The notes: generated by a model not told the origin, from the sequence alone. Positions 8,652 to 19,811 are shown, counted from the stretch's first letter. The stretch: DNA of 64,000 bases from Flavobacteriales bacterium UBA1993 (GCA_002336485.1 DDCZ01000070.1:1-64000), one strand, 5' to 3'. Made by a program: numbers and translations.

Positions 8652-9029
8652 TTAGGTATAGGATTCATTGCCATAGATTAACATGAATACAACCAGGCCA
8701 GCTCCGGCCCCAACGGCATTGGCTAGGACATCCGAAAACTCCACGGATCTTCCGACAAAAAGAAATCCCTGCATCAGTTCGATTAGACCGCCATAAACAG
8801 TGCATAGAATCAATACTTTCAACTTGGTTAAGGAGTGTAATGCCAAAAATCGTTTCTGTTTTATGAAACCAATCGTAAGCAACAGAAATAGCACTGCGAA
8901 CAAAACTGCATGGATCACAACATCCAAATTCGCCTTGTTTTCACCCCGAAACTGATCCCCAGGAATTCCGCAAAGAATCAGGATTAAAATAGCCCAGCTT
9001 ATGCCTAAGGCATTATGCCTTAAAAACAT
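8652..9029 (-). CDS. VanZ-like family membrane protein
   Basis: A small 125-aa integral membrane protein with about four hydrophobic segments (near residues 8-20, 30-55, 70-88 and 103-120). Family marks are KANLDVVIHAVLFAVL and the C-terminal GGLIELMQGFLFVGRSVEFSDVLANAVGAGAG, characteristic of VanZ-like proteins. Its ATG directly follows the gcvH stop with no gap, so it is the second gene of a gcvH transcript. The molecular function of these short VanZ-like proteins is unknown. Confidence 0.85.
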   Translation of the reverse strand: MFLRHNALGISWAILILILCGIPGDQFRGENKANLDVVIHAVLFAVLFLLLTIGFIKQKRFLALHSLTKLKVLILCTVYGGLIELMQGFLFVGRSVEFSDVLANAVGAGAGLVVFMLIYGNESYT

Positions 9030-9410
9030 TTACGCTCCTACTTCGCCTTTGTAATCGTCAGCAGAAAGCAAAGAATCTACTTGAGAAGCATCGCTCATTT
9101 TGATCTTCACCATCCAACCCTCTCCATAAGGATCTTTATTCACTGTATCTGGTTCGTCTGCAAGTTTTTCATTTACAGCGATAACTTCACCACTCAGCGG
9201 CATGAATAGATCTGAAACAGTTTTCACTGCTTCCACAGTTCCAAAAACCTCTTCTTGATCAAGGCTCTCGCCTTCCGTCTCGATCTCAACGTATACGACA
9301 TCGCCAAGCTCGCCTTGGGCATAATCCGTTACGCCGATTGTAGCTTCGTCGCCATCGATTTTCACCCATTCGTGATCCTTGGTATATTTTAGGTCTGCAG
9401 GAATATTCAT
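9030..9410 (-). CDS. gcvH: Glycine cleavage system H protein
   Basis: The lipoyl carrier of the glycine cleavage system, shuttling the aminomethyl group from P to T protein. The lipoyl-accepting Lys63 sits in VEAVKTVSD; HEWVKIDGDEATIGVTDYAQGELGDVV is the N-terminal signature. Its 126 aa is the standard length. A TATATTTG promoter element lies 17 bases upstream of the ATG in the short gap after sprA. The gcvP and gcvT genes are not here, as is usual in this group. Confidence 0.97.
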   Translation of the reverse strand: MNIPADLKYTKDHEWVKIDGDEATIGVTDYAQGELGDVVYVEIETEGESLDQEEVFGTVEAVKTVSDLFMPLSGEVIAVNEKLADEPDTVNKDPYGEGWMVKIKMSDASQVDSLLSADDYKGEVGA

Positions 9411-9427
9411 TGCTTCAATTTTGCGAG

Positions 9428-9435
9428 CAAATATA
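9428..9435 (-). promoter_or_regulatory. Bacteroidota -7 element for gcvH
   Basis: On the minus strand TATATTTG, a perfect TAnnTTTG match, ending 17 bases before the gcvH ATG. A possible -33 TTG (complement of 9459-9461) is 23 bases further upstream, at the edge of the accepted spacing. Confidence 0.5.
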
Positions 9436-9468
9436 TATCATGGATTTAGGAAAGTAAGCAAGGAATTA

Positions 9469-12400
9469 TCACCCAGAAAGGGTAAATCTCAAACTAAATC
9501 CAGCATTGATATTCGAGGTTGGAAATGAATTTGAAATCGCAGGCCGATTTGCGACCCAATCATAGAATAAACGCAGGTTCAAGGCCTTTGTCAAGGAATA
9601 GTCGCCTGTAATTTTTAGGGAGTAAACCCGCTGACCTGCTGTGACCTGAGTTTCGTCTTCCACAATTTTCCGGATGATTGTTTCAGAGTTTCGAATGCTA
9701 AAGTCAGCTCGAAGTATAAAGTCGCTGGTCACCACATTTCCGCGAATCGGGAAGGGCAGCTTTAGTTTATTTATGGTGTAACCTGAACCTACCACATATT
9801 CCACATTGCCAATTTCTGTAATCTGGCCATTGGCCGTGCTGAGCATAATATTCCGATCCCTTCTTATTTCAAATCGAGTCAGGAGGCTGTTTTGCCACGT
9901 CATGTCAAAGTTGATCAGCGGCGAAAATTGCTCGCTTATCGAAACTTGTGAAATGATGTATTCAGGTTGAATTCGTGCCGACAGATCAAACGTATCAACC
10001 GTTGCGGATGACTTTTGATACCCACCAACTGTATACGTTGATCGATAGGCGTGGTTGATACTGAATGTCTTGAAATACTTCTTCATGAAATCAAGCTTAC
10101 TCAAACCCGTGTAGTTGATCCTCCAGTTTGGCAGCATCAAGGTTTTGAGCGGGTTCATGCTGACATCACCGGCCCGTTGACCTGAGTATGCCGCGAAAAA
10201 AGCCGGAATTAACACATCCTGATGCGCACTATCAAAACCAACGGTATATCCTCCTGGATCTCGATCCATGATGCCTTCTCGTTCTCCGATTCGTTGCGAA
10301 ACGATGACCCTGTTTTCTAGGAATTGATTGTAGATGTTGAAGTTGGACGAATCAATGTTTTCCAAGGAAGTTGCTATTGTGAGGATAGAAGCACTATAAT
10401 TTCCTGTTTCTAATCCAGTGAGTCCAGCATCCCAAATGTCCATGCCATTTGTGTCACTGAACGTGTAGTATTCTGACCAGTTAGTAGAACGACTTTCGTT
10501 AGCTGTAAGATCGATGCGTAAATCCTTTAATGGTTGCACACTAGCTCGGACATTCTTTTGCTCACTAAAACTACGTAGATATGGGTTGAAAATATTTGGA
10601 TTTCGAACCAACCACCTTCGTTCGTTACCTGCATAATCCGCAAAGTGTTCTGAAGTTTCGCTGAATCCCTCCTGCTGGCCAAAAAGGAAACCAAGCCCAG
10701 GAGCCTGATAGGTGTACAATCCACGGCCATGAGATTGATCCGCACCCATATCCATTCCAATCACTTGAGATTGTCCCCCAAACCCTGGCAAGGTATTTCC
10801 TCTGTTTCGAGTATAGGTACCCGAAACACTTTTCACTCCCATCAGCGTTTTCAGCACCGCCTTAACCAGTTTTTGATCCTTTTCTTTTTTCTCCTTCTCT
10901 TCTTCTTCGCTATCACCTCCGCCTTCTTTCTTGGACAAGGTCTTTTGATCGGCACTCATCGATCGTTTCTTAGAGCTTTTCCCTCTCTTTCCTCGATTTA
11001 CATCTCTCAGATATGGAACCTTGTTATACAGACTGAGCATATTAAGTGATGCATTCAGCTGTACTTGTTGACCATTTGAAATAGTATGACCAAGAGTATC
11101 CTCGACGCCTTCTTCAAGTAATGGCCCTCTCTGCCAATCATAGCTTCCTGTATATCTAGCAGTGAGGCTTGTCCAATCTAACATTGGGATCTTGGATAGA
11201 GGCACATTATAAGAGACGCTGGTGTTGTGATTGTAATTGGTGGTCATCCCAAAATTCTTCAAGCTACTCAGAAGTGAATCACGGTGAAGGGTATAATCGT
11301 ATTCAGGCTGACCCGTCTCAGGATTGATTATATATCCACCCAGCCCGTTGTTTTCTGGGTCCTCGATATCGGTGAGATCATCACTCGGTCGCGCAATACG
11401 TTGCCCCTCATATTCACGCACGAGCGCTCTGTTATTTGCTGAAAAGTCAAGTTTGATGGCCTTAGCCAAATCATAGCTCAAATTATATGTTCTATTCCAG
11501 TTGAACGCTTTGTTGACAAAAGGCGGCTGAGAAACTGTTGCTTCTGGATTAAGGTTTCGAATCTTCCGTTCACCATACATTCGGTCGAAATCATTTCTAA
11601 CTGCTATTGTCTTTGGCGCGAGATAGAAATTGAAATCACGAATCAATCGTAAGTATTTGGATTTTTTGATAAATCCAATTTTCTTGAATGGCTCCACGGG
11701 TTTGGCACTATTTGAAAAGCTGTATGCAAGACCACCACGGTAATTTTTGGTGTAATCATATTCCGTATTAAAATCCCGATATCTCAGCTCTGTATAGGCA
11801 TATGTGGCGCTTAGATTGGATACATCGTAGAAATGTGATTTACCCTCGCTCGTCTTTTCCTTTCGAACATTGGTGAAGTTCAAACTCTTACGTTCCGTTA
11901 CTTTCTGACTAATTGTAAGCAGGCTGTCTTTGTCTTCAGCGGTGCGCTCATCGAGATAAATATCCATTGGAGTATCCGGCTCTTCAGGCGCAAATTGAGG
12001 GGTGCTTGTATTGTTTGAATATCCGATGAACATTGGTACTTTCAAACCAACTTCTTCGGGAAGAAATTTATCTAATTGAACTTGAGCCGAGGCGTCCAAA
12101 TTTGTAATCGTTTCCCTTTGACGTTCACTCACTTTAGATTCGAGGGCTCCCCATCCCGGTGTAGTAATCTGACCTGCTAAACTTACGTTTGCGAAATCGG
12201 CCAGATTAGCGGACAGTCTGGCCATGGCAGCCTCGCCACCGCTTTGATCGAAGTGGGTCAACCTCAATTCATTCGCCCAAACTTCAACACATTTTGGTAG
12301 TCCATCATCCAACTCTAAGTTCCCCTTTTGAGCGGGGTTTCGAACTCCGATCATGACTACCCGGGCATCGGCCAAATTCGGATTTCCCACCACAAAAATC

Positions 12401-15400
12401 TTTCTTCCTGAACCCAGATTCTTGATGTATCGTTGATTCAGCAGCACACCTCCCGCTTCTCCCAGATTTTCATTCCGCTCTCGTTTGGTGGCAAAAAGGT
12501 CTTCAAAATTGATAACCATGTTGTTTTCCAAGGGCCATACTCTTTCTTGATCAGAAACAGCCGAATTATCATAGAACCCTTCAGGGGTAATCGTTAGCGG
12601 CATTTCATATTCGTAGTAATTCTCGGTGAAATCTGTACCCAAACGCACAAAAACACGAATATCATCGTTGTCAATTGGGTCGCAATCAGGCATGGATTCC
12701 GCATGGAGAAACATCTCCATTTTCTTGAAAGACCGCATATCCATTTGTATGTTTCTAAATGCTGCCTGCGCCTTTCCGTCCTCAAGACCTTGAACCTGAA
12801 GTGCCAACGACTGCTCATTTTGCTGTGCTAAGTTTGGTGAACCGGCCTGAATTTCTCGTTGAAGTTGAGGTGGAAGCACATAGTTAACGGGCTCCTTTTC
12901 AGCATTCTCTTCAATGTTAACTGCTCCAATGTTGAATTGGATATCTGGATCATCGGCAATCGCATCACCTTCCTCGTCAAGGTCGCCAGTGTATCGTCGC
13001 CACTCTCCACGTACAAGCTCTAATCGAGCAAATCGCAAATAAATTGGCTTCTCAAATCCTTTCATAAAAACACGCATGAACCGAATGGATCGAAAATCCT
13101 GAATGTTACCCACGCGTTTTTCGAAGTCTCGAATTGGAATCTTAAACTGGATCCACCGCACAGTTTCGCCTGATTGTCCTTGTGGCTCGGCATCAACAAT
13201 TGCGTTGATGTAATTTCTTCCCTCGGCCATTAACCCATCCTGTGAGATATCTACTTTATACTGATAATAGCTCTCTACATTATCCAAGGTGTTATCTCTG
13301 TTTATATCCTCGGCATCCGGGATTGGCGAGGCCGATGTAGGATATCCTTGACCATTTAGTTGCTGTGATTGCTCGGAGGTCGGGCTGTTCCCCTCAAGTC
13401 CATTGTATTTCTTGTATCGCTCAAGAATATTCAGTTCATCTCTATCGTAATCGTCGTCTCGATAAAAATTGTAGTTGTCATGTGATGGATCTTGAACCAG
13501 GGCAGCTACAATCCCTGATCCTTGGCCGTACTTATTCTCCAATGGTTTTATATAGGTGGAATCAAAGAATATCCGTTCCTCCTCATCTCTCAACCCCTCT
13601 AAACCAACGTCTTGATATTCTCTGGTTGATAGATTGTTTGCAAAAGCATTCACAATTTGTTGCCCTTCAGGAATTCGACCAAAGCGCGACAATTCGGAGG
13701 GATCGCTTAGGTCTTCGCTTTTATTCTCGTTCGAAGGGAATCCATTTTCAAAACTCTTGTACTCATCCTTCAAAACATCCTCGGAGATGCTACCAATGTT
13801 GAAGTAAAGCTCACCATCGGTTTGATGATCTGGGTGTCCGGGAAATCCTTCCGTTTCACTTTCCGAGTATGGGTCCATCATCCAGAATTGAATGAATTCG
13901 ATGTTTGCAGCGTCAAAATCAGTTTGATCAATTCGCCGCATAATTCCTCCCCATCTTGATTCTGGATCTTCTAGGTTTCCCTCATCATCGAGTCCTGCCG
14001 TAACATTAGGCACAGGGTCTACATCATAATTATAAGGTCCGGGCTCATCAGGATAAAATCCCAGATCAAACATGCTAATCTGGAAAGTTTGAGGTGCGCT
14101 TGCTGTGGAGAATTGACGATTTGGAAACACTTCCTTTTCTGTAACCTGACGCATGAGGTTATTCTGAAGCACGTCTTCGTTGTTCTTTATGTGATCTGGT
14201 GTAGTATTATCAGCACGATAGAAGAGCGGATCAACTATGTACCAGGCGAAGCGGCCTCGGTTTTTATTAAACTCAAGGTCGTTGCTATTTCCCTCCGGAA
14301 ATAAACTTGGCTGACCCTGTGGCGTACTGGCAATAGACCATAGCCCCAGCGATCTCAAGTCAATCGTACTTTGACTTCCTTCAAAATCGTCGATGTACGA
14401 ATTACCCTCTTGCCCTATTGCACGTGAATGGCCCGGAATCAACTTTGCTGCTTCTGCTTGAAGGCTGATATTGGATATTTCTTTGGTGTCGATGAGCGGA
14501 ATTTTATCCACCATAGAGGTCAAAAACTTGGACTCAGTCGAATACGCTCCGTCAATACCAACGACCGTATTGTTTATAGGCTCATCTCCGTAATTCACTT
14601 TTTGTGTTAGCGGCCTTTCGCTCAGGTTCATAAAGGTTCCTCCAAAGTTCAACTGATCTGAAATTTTATAATCAAACCTGGAGGCAAAGAGGGCTTTTCG
14701 GTTAATACCAAAGGCCGAATTACTCTCTAGAGAAACGTCGATTGGCGTGCCCGACTCGAGCAGTCCTTCATTAATTATTTTGACTCGTCCTAAAGTGTAG
14801 TCAACGGTATAATCTTGGTTTTCGATCAGTGTTTGTCCGCCAGCAGTGACCCGCACCGATCCCTCTGGTACGTTGAAGGCATTCAAGGCAATCTCTGAGC
14901 TATTCGAACTTTGGTATTTTCCCTTTATTGAGAAACGGTTTAGCGCTGGGAAGTTATACTGAGCGTTGGCCTGGGTGTTTGTATAAAGCGAATCAAACGC
15001 ATAGTTGGAAGCTATCTTCTCGTCTTGGGTTAGGGTAAGAAGCGTCTGCCTTAAATCGGACCCAAAGGGCTCAAGAACAGGAAAAAAGATCCGCCCATTT
15101 GATGGGTTCACCGTAATCTGAGGGCTCGCCAAAAAGTCAAACATTCCATCCGGAACTTGAGCGCTGTTATTATTAATTCTATCAAGTCCCATCACCTGAA
15201 GCAACGGCCTATCGTTTAGTCCGATATATGGCTCGGGAATGTAGTTTATGTCGATTCCCTTTTTCTTATCTAGGTACCAAATTCCAAGTTCAAATCCTTG
15301 GTTACTTAATTGATATGCCCCAAGGGAATACACGTTTTTCATCATCAAGTCCCACATTGGAAAACGGGTATTTAACTCGGAACTCTTCAACATTTTAAGC

Positions 15401-16842
15401 ACCAAAGCGTCGCTTCCGGTATTATCATTAGAGAACTCACCCACTCGATAGGTTTGCCCGTTGTAGGTATACTCAAAGGCGATGGCCAAGACCTGATTTG
15501 GTTGAACCTCTTGAACCATCGAAATGTATCCAAGTTGCTGGTTATAGGTGTAGTCGCGGCCTTGCTGCAATTTTCGGGCGAGCTCCACTTTTTGATAATC
15601 AAACCTGCTTTCCAAGTTGTATGGCGCCCCTTCTAACACTCGTGACGCCTGGGTAAATGCACGGATTTGCGCATTGTTGTATATCCCACCATAAACCTTG
15701 TTTTGGCCATTTGCCGCTGGCAAGTTGCCCTTTGGATCACCCGCGAATCCAGAATTATAGATTCTTCGAGCTTCACCCAAATCCTGAAAGGCAATTATGT
15801 TTCGAGTGTTTTCTGTGCTGAAGTTTGTGTTCGTCACCCAAACTTCTACCCTCGTAACATTCACGCTTGAATTGATTATTGGAGGTGTTGACAGCGCCTT
15901 CTCATAAATATCTCTGAAGAAGTGGCTCATGAAGTAGTGGCGATACGCCTCATATTCATCAGCCCCGATTTCAAATTCAACCTCTTGCGCACCGCCTTCC
16001 GTGCTTACTTCCCGTCGTTCACTCTTTTGCTGAGAATAGACAGATGTGACATATAGCCGACCAAATTTCAGTTCCGTCTTAACCCCGAAGAGCGCCTGGC
16101 TTCCGGTAATTAGCGAGCTCTGCAAGGGCAATGAAACATTTCCTAGTTCTATCTTTTGAATAATCTCATCCTCATAGCCTGTATACTCAAGTTTCATTTG
16201 ATTCTCGAAATCGAACGTAGCTTGCGTGTTGTAATTCGTTTGGATTTTGAGTTTCTCTCCGATATTACCAATGACATTCAATTGGATGTTCTGTCGAAAA
16301 TCAAACGTTGTAATTCTTCTTTGGTTTACCGGGATGGCGGGGTTCTCCGTTTTAGAGCTATTTACACCAAATGTCAACTCGGCGGATCCGTTGGGTCGAA
16401 TTTCAATCGTATTCCCCCCAAATATTCGATCAAATCCTTCGCCCTCAACATTAATGGCTGGACGAAAAGAACTTCCCGTGGATCCATCTTCAGATTCTTC
16501 GTCTTCGGCAGCCTCCTTTTGAATCTGTTTCCAATAGTCATCCATCGATTTCTTCTTCTCGTAATCGCTGTATTCATCAAACGACATGTATGAAGGCGGG
16601 CGATAGTTCAACTCCCCCATAGACTGCTTATAGTTGACGTTTCCAGATTCTGGGTCGTACTCAAAATTTGTCTCTACACTGCTGGGGTTTTCGCCATAGA
16701 GCTTTCGCTCTTCCTGGTCTAATGGATCAAAGGAATCGTTAAACGGAAATAGCAGGCTATCATTTTGACCAATAAGCATCAAAGGCATCGTAAACGATGC
16801 CCAAACCAAGAGGATTGCTTTATATAACCAAGGATTTCTCAA
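9469..16842 (-). CDS. sprA: Type IX secretion system outer-membrane translocon SprA (Sov)
   Basis: A giant 2457-aa outer-membrane protein that forms the protein-conducting channel of the type IX secretion system and is needed for gliding and surface adhesins in this phylum. A signal peptide (residues 1-25, ending LMLIGQ) follows a TTG start 10 bases after the ruvA stop; I see no better ATG upstream. The length and the many alternating aromatic/polar beta-strand segments fit the very large barrel known for SprA. A charged stretch rich in Lys and Glu near residues 1950-2000 is probably an exposed loop. Third gene of maeB-ruvA-sprA. The PNGase F-like protein at 57.6 kb and the partial gene at the right edge carry the sorting domains this channel handles. 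Confidence 0.95.
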   Translation of the reverse strand: MRNPWLYKAILLVWASFTMPLMLIGQNDSLLFPFNDSFDPLDQEERKLYGENPSSVETNFEYDPESGNVNYKQSMGELNYRPPSYMSFDEYSDYEKKKSMDDYWKQIQKEAAEDEESEDGSTGSSFRPAINVEGEGFDRIFGGNTIEIRPNGSAELTFGVNSSKTENPAIPVNQRRITTFDFRQNIQLNVIGNIGEKLKIQTNYNTQATFDFENQMKLEYTGYEDEIIQKIELGNVSLPLQSSLITGSQALFGVKTELKFGRLYVTSVYSQQKSERREVSTEGGAQEVEFEIGADEYEAYRHYFMSHFFRDIYEKALSTPPIINSSVNVTRVEVWVTNTNFSTENTRNIIAFQDLGEARRIYNSGFAGDPKGNLPAANGQNKVYGGIYNNAQIRAFTQASRVLEGAPYNLESRFDYQKVELARKLQQGRDYTYNQQLGYISMVQEVQPNQVLAIAFEYTYNGQTYRVGEFSNDNTGSDALVLKMLKSSELNTRFPMWDLMMKNVYSLGAYQLSNQGFELGIWYLDKKKGIDINYIPEPYIGLNDRPLLQVMGLDRINNNSAQVPDGMFDFLASPQITVNPSNGRIFFPVLEPFGSDLRQTLLTLTQDEKIASNYAFDSLYTNTQANAQYNFPALNRFSIKGKYQSSNSSEIALNAFNVPEGSVRVTAGGQTLIENQDYTVDYTLGRVKIINEGLLESGTPIDVSLESNSAFGINRKALFASRFDYKISDQLNFGGTFMNLSERPLTQKVNYGDEPINNTVVGIDGAYSTESKFLTSMVDKIPLIDTKEISNISLQAEAAKLIPGHSRAIGQEGNSYIDDFEGSQSTIDLRSLGLWSIASTPQGQPSLFPEGNSNDLEFNKNRGRFAWYIVDPLFYRADNTTPDHIKNNEDVLQNNLMRQVTEKEVFPNRQFSTASAPQTFQISMFDLGFYPDEPGPYNYDVDPVPNVTAGLDDEGNLEDPESRWGGIMRRIDQTDFDAANIEFIQFWMMDPYSESETEGFPGHPDHQTDGELYFNIGSISEDVLKDEYKSFENGFPSNENKSEDLSDPSELSRFGRIPEGQQIVNAFANNLSTREYQDVGLEGLRDEEERIFFDSTYIKPLENKYGQGSGIVAALVQDPSHDNYNFYRDDDYDRDELNILERYKKYNGLEGNSPTSEQSQQLNGQGYPTSASPIPDAEDINRDNTLDNVESYYQYKVDISQDGLMAEGRNYINAIVDAEPQGQSGETVRWIQFKIPIRDFEKRVGNIQDFRSIRFMRVFMKGFEKPIYLRFARLELVRGEWRRYTGDLDEEGDAIADDPDIQFNIGAVNIEENAEKEPVNYVLPPQLQREIQAGSPNLAQQNEQSLALQVQGLEDGKAQAAFRNIQMDMRSFKKMEMFLHAESMPDCDPIDNDDIRVFVRLGTDFTENYYEYEMPLTITPEGFYDNSAVSDQERVWPLENNMVINFEDLFATKRERNENLGEAGGVLLNQRYIKNLGSGRKIFVVGNPNLADARVVMIGVRNPAQKGNLELDDGLPKCVEVWANELRLTHFDQSGGEAAMARLSANLADFANVSLAGQITTPGWGALESKVSERQRETITNLDASAQVQLDKFLPEEVGLKVPMFIGYSNNTSTPQFAPEEPDTPMDIYLDERTAEDKDSLLTISQKVTERKSLNFTNVRKEKTSEGKSHFYDVSNLSATYAYTELRYRDFNTEYDYTKNYRGGLAYSFSNSAKPVEPFKKIGFIKKSKYLRLIRDFNFYLAPKTIAVRNDFDRMYGERKIRNLNPEATVSQPPFVNKAFNWNRTYNLSYDLAKAIKLDFSANNRALVREYEGQRIARPSDDLTDIEDPENNGLGGYIINPETGQPEYDYTLHRDSLLSSLKNFGMTTNYNHNTSVSYNVPLSKIPMLDWTSLTARYTGSYDWQRGPLLEEGVEDTLGHTISNGQQVQLNASLNMLSLYNKVPYLRDVNRGKRGKSSKKRSMSADQKTLSKKEGGGDSEEEEKEKKEKDQKLVKAVLKTLMGVKSVSGTYTRNRGNTLPGFGGQSQVIGMDMGADQSHGRGLYTYQAPGLGFLFGQQEGFSETSEHFADYAGNERRWLVRNPNIFNPYLRSFSEQKNVRASVQPLKDLRIDLTANESRSTNWSEYYTFSDTNGMDIWDAGLTGLETGNYSASILTIATSLENIDSSNFNIYNQFLENRVIVSQRIGEREGIMDRDPGGYTVGFDSAHQDVLIPAFFAAYSGQRAGDVSMNPLKTLMLPNWRINYTGLSKLDFMKKYFKTFSINHAYRSTYTVGGYQKSSATVDTFDLSARIQPEYIISQVSISEQFSPLINFDMTWQNSLLTRFEIRRDRNIMLSTANGQITEIGNVEYVVGSGYTINKLKLPFPIRGNVVTSDFILRADFSIRNSETIIRKIVEDETQVTAGQRVYSLKITGDYSLTKALNLRLFYDWVANRPAISNSFPTSNINAGFSLRFTLSG

Positions 16843-16852
16843 ACGATTCCGA

Positions 16853-17452
16853 TCACAATTGCTTTAAGGCGCTTTTTATTAATGACTCCACACTTTCAGG
16901 GTGCTGTTCCTTCATGATTTTATTGATGGCTTTAACCGATTTTCCTCGATCAAATCCAAGTGCAGTCAGCGCAGATAACGCCTCTTGCCTAAAACTATTG
17001 CCTCCAGATTCGCTAATGTCCCCAGCCAATTCGGATTTGGCAAGTTTTTCCCTTAATTCGGCAACAACCTTCTGTGCTAATTTCGGACCAACTCCTTTAA
17101 CCGTGGTTAGTGATTTTGAATCTCCGTTTAGAAGAATGGATTGCAAATCTCCAGATTTAAACGCACTAAGGATTGTATGCGCAATACCAGAACTCACCCC
17201 AGACACGGTGACAAGTAATCTAAAAAGTTCGCGCTCTGAATTGGTAGAGAAGCCGAAAAGTTGATGACGGCTTTCACCCGATCTTACATCAACACTCACG
17301 TTATATTGAAGTAGTAAAAGACCTTCGGACAACTCATTTATATCCGTAAAAGTATTCAGGCTGATTTGAACGCGATAGCCCAATCCACCTGTATCAACGA
17401 CAACGTGCGTTGGGGACTTCTCCGTAAACTTTCCTGAAATAAATTCAAACAT
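16853..17452 (-). CDS. ruvA: Holliday junction branch migration protein RuvA
   Basis: The DNA-binding subunit of RuvAB, which moves Holliday junctions during recombinational repair. The N-terminal OB-fold begins MFEFISGKFTEKSP and contains DTGGLGYRVQIS; the HhH region includes VSGVSSGIAHTIL and the strong KGVGPKLAQKVVAELREKL; domain III, which binds RuvB, is the last 50 residues with ALTALGFDRG. It is 199 aa, as expected. It sits 10 bases after maeB and 10 before sprA. The partner ruvB is at 25.4-26.4 kb rather than next door. Confidence 0.97.
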   Translation of the reverse strand: MFEFISGKFTEKSPTHVVVDTGGLGYRVQISLNTFTDINELSEGLLLLQYNVSVDVRSGESRHQLFGFSTNSERELFRLLVTVSGVSSGIAHTILSAFKSGDLQSILLNGDSKSLTTVKGVGPKLAQKVVAELREKLAKSELAGDISESGGNSFRQEALSALTALGFDRGKSVKAINKIMKEQHPESVESLIKSALKQL

Positions 17453-17462
17453 CCGTTATTCC

Positions 17463-19727
17463 TTATCTGGTTTGTGCGTCTACAACCGCGATGGTAACCA
17501 TATTTACTATTTCCCTAACTGAACTTCCGAGTTGCAAAATGTGCACGGGCTTATCCATTCCTAAGAGAATAGGTCCAATAGTTTCACCTACACCCATCTC
17601 TTGCATCAGTTTATATGCGATGTTACCCGAAGCAAGGTTTGGAAATATGAGCACGTTCGCATCCTTGTTCACGAGTTTGGAAAAGGGAAACATCTCACTT
17701 AATAATTCCTTATTCAAAGCGAAGTTTGCCTGTATTTCACCATCTACAATAAGATCTGGATATTGATCATGAAGCATTTTAACCGCAGTCCTTACTTTAA
17801 TGGTCTCTTCTGTTTCGCTGCTACCAAAGTTGGAATAACTCAACATTGCGATTCTTGGCTTTAATCTAAACCTCTTGACTGCTTCTGCGACAAGCAACGT
17901 TATCTCTACCAGCTGCTCTGCAGATGGTTCGTAAGTAACTGTCGTGTCCGCTAAAAACAACGGTCCATTTTTAGTCAGCAACACGTACATTCCAGCAATA
18001 CTCTTCAAGCTTGGATCTTTTCCAATCACCTGAAGGGCGGGCTTAATAGTTGACGCATAATTTCTAGTTAATCCGGATATCAAGACATCCGCTTCGCCGT
18101 TTTGCACCATTGCAGCACCAAAATAGTTTCGCTCACGCATTATTTTACGCGCCTCAGGATACGTGAACCCTCTTCGTTTTCGTTTCTCTAAAAACGCCTC
18201 CGCATATTTCTTTCTTCGCTCTGATTCTTCGTTGCTTCGAGAATCGATGATCTCAATATCTCCCAAGTCCAATCCATGTTCTTCGATCATATTGATAATC
18301 CGATGTTTATTGCCCAATAGTATTGGAATTGCAACCCCATCTTCTTTTGTGATCTGAGCGGCCTTTAAAATCTTGTAATGATCTGCCTCGGCAAACACCA
18401 CCCGCTTAGGATTCATCCGAGAACGCTGTGTGATACTTTGGATCAGCTTATTATCTAGCCCAAGTCGTTTATCCAAATTCTCCTCATATTTCGCCCAATC
18501 ATCAATCTTGATTTGGGCTACTCCACTTTCCATGGCCGCCTTGGCCACAGCTGGGGCTACCGTAGTAATCAACCTATAGTCGAGCGGTTTTGGAATGATG
18601 TATTCTTTACCAAATGATATGTTGGTCTCTCCATATGCAATGTTCACCTCTACGGGCACAGGCTCCTTAGCCAACGACGCCAAAGCACGAACTGCAGCTA
18701 ACTTCATCGCCTCGTTAATTTCAGTCGCACGCACGTCAAGCGCACCACGAAAAATGAAGGGAAACCCCAAGACATTGTTCACCTGATTAGGGTAATCGCT
18801 ACGCCCCGTTGCCATTATCAAGTCCTCTCTCGCTTCAATGGCCAATTGGTATGATATTTCGGGGTCTGGATTGGCACATGCAAAGACTATTGGATTCGGG
18901 GCCATTGACCTCAACATATCTTGAGATACAATATTTCCAATGGACAAGCCTAAAAAAACATCGGCTCCTTTCATTGCATCAGCAAGGGTTTCACAATTCG
19001 TATCAACCGCAAATTTTTCCTTTTGTGCATCTAGACCTTCACGCTTCGAGGATACCACTCCCTTGCTGTCAACGAGCATCACATTCTCGCGCTTCACTCC
19101 CAACGAACAATAGAGGGTTATGCATGAAATAGCCGCCGCGCCCGCTCCACTAACAACTACGCGCACCTCCTCTATTTTCTTCTCAGCGATCTCCAGCGCA
19201 TTCAAAAGCGCGGCACTTGAAATAATCGCTGTCCCATGCTGATCATCGTGCATGACGGGAATATTCAATTCCTTTTTTAAGCGTCTCTCTATTTCAAACG
19301 CCTCGGGCGCCTTGATGTCTTCCAAATTAATTCCGCCAAAAGTTGGAGAAATTGCCTTTACTGTATCTACGAATCGATCGATATCGGTTGCGTCGATTTC
19401 AATATCGAAAACGTCAATGTCAGCGAATATTTTGAATAGCAGTCCCTTGCCCTCCATGACCGGTTTGGAAGCAGAAGGCCCGATATTCCCGAGGCCAAGA
19501 ACGGCAGTACCATTTGAAATTACAGCTACTAGATTTCCTTTTGCCGTGTACTTGTATACATCATCTTCGTTTTCAGCAATCTTAAGGCAAGGTTCAGCCA
19601 CGCCTGGTGAATATGCCAAACTTAAATCCCGTTGAGACGAATATGGCTTGGTTGGAACTACTTCGATTTTGCCCGGTTTTCCACTTGAATGGTACTCGAG
19701 GGCTTCATCTTTTTTAATCTTGATCAT
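17463..19727 (-). CDS. maeB: NADP-dependent malic enzyme with phosphotransacetylase domain
   Basis: Oxidative decarboxylation of malate to pyruvate, supplying NADPH. The N-terminal malic enzyme part (about residues 1-420) contains [45 protein letters not shown] and the nucleotide site [12 protein letters not shown]. The C-terminal part (about 430-754) is a phosphotransacetylase-like domain ([36 protein letters not shown]), thought to be regulatory in this family. The 754 aa match full-length MaeB. First gene of a leftward unit with ruvA and sprA. Confidence 0.96.
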   Translation of the reverse strand: MIKIKKDEALEYHSSGKPGKIEVVPTKPYSSQRDLSLAYSPGVAEPCLKIAENEDDVYKYTAKGNLVAVISNGTAVLGLGNIGPSASKPVMEGKGLLFKIFADIDVFDIEIDATDIDRFVDTVKAISPTFGGINLEDIKAPEAFEIERRLKKELNIPVMHDDQHGTAIISSAALLNALEIAEKKIEEVRVVVSGAGAAAISCITLYCSLGVKRENVMLVDSKGVVSSKREGLDAQKEKFAVDTNCETLADAMKGADVFLGLSIGNIVSQDMLRSMAPNPIVFACANPDPEISYQLAIEAREDLIMATGRSDYPNQVNNVLGFPFIFRGALDVRATEINEAMKLAAVRALASLAKEPVPVEVNIAYGETNISFGKEYIIPKPLDYRLITTVAPAVAKAAMESGVAQIKIDDWAKYEENLDKRLGLDNKLIQSITQRSRMNPKRVVFAEADHYKILKAAQITKEDGVAIPILLGNKHRIINMIEEHGLDLGDIEIIDSRSNEESERRKKYAEAFLEKRKRRGFTYPEARKIMRERNYFGAAMVQNGEADVLISGLTRNYASTIKPALQVIGKDPSLKSIAGMYVLLTKNGPLFLADTTVTYEPSAEQLVEITLLVAEAVKRFRLKPRIAMLSYSNFGSSETEETIKVRTAVKMLHDQYPDLIVDGEIQANFALNKELLSEMFPFSKLVNKDANVLIFPNLASGNIAYKLMQEMGVGETIGPILLGMDKPVHILQLGSSVREIVNMVTIAVVDAQTR

Positions 19728-19773
19728 AAATTGGGCAAAGGGGCGTAAAAATAGAAATATTGGTCTTGCTATT

Positions 19774-19802
19774 TTGCGGTGTTGGCGCCTTTATTAGCTT
19801 TG
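19774..19802 (+). promoter_or_regulatory. Bacteroidota promoter for the sirtuin gene
   Basis: TTG at 19774-19776, an 18-base spacer, then TAGCTTTG at 19795-19802, matching TTG-N17-23-TAnnTTTG in both parts. It ends 9 bases before the ATG at 19812 and rules out the ATG at 19779, which lies inside the promoter spacer. This is the best complete promoter in the window. Confidence 0.65.
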
Positions 19803-19811
19803 GTAAACAGC

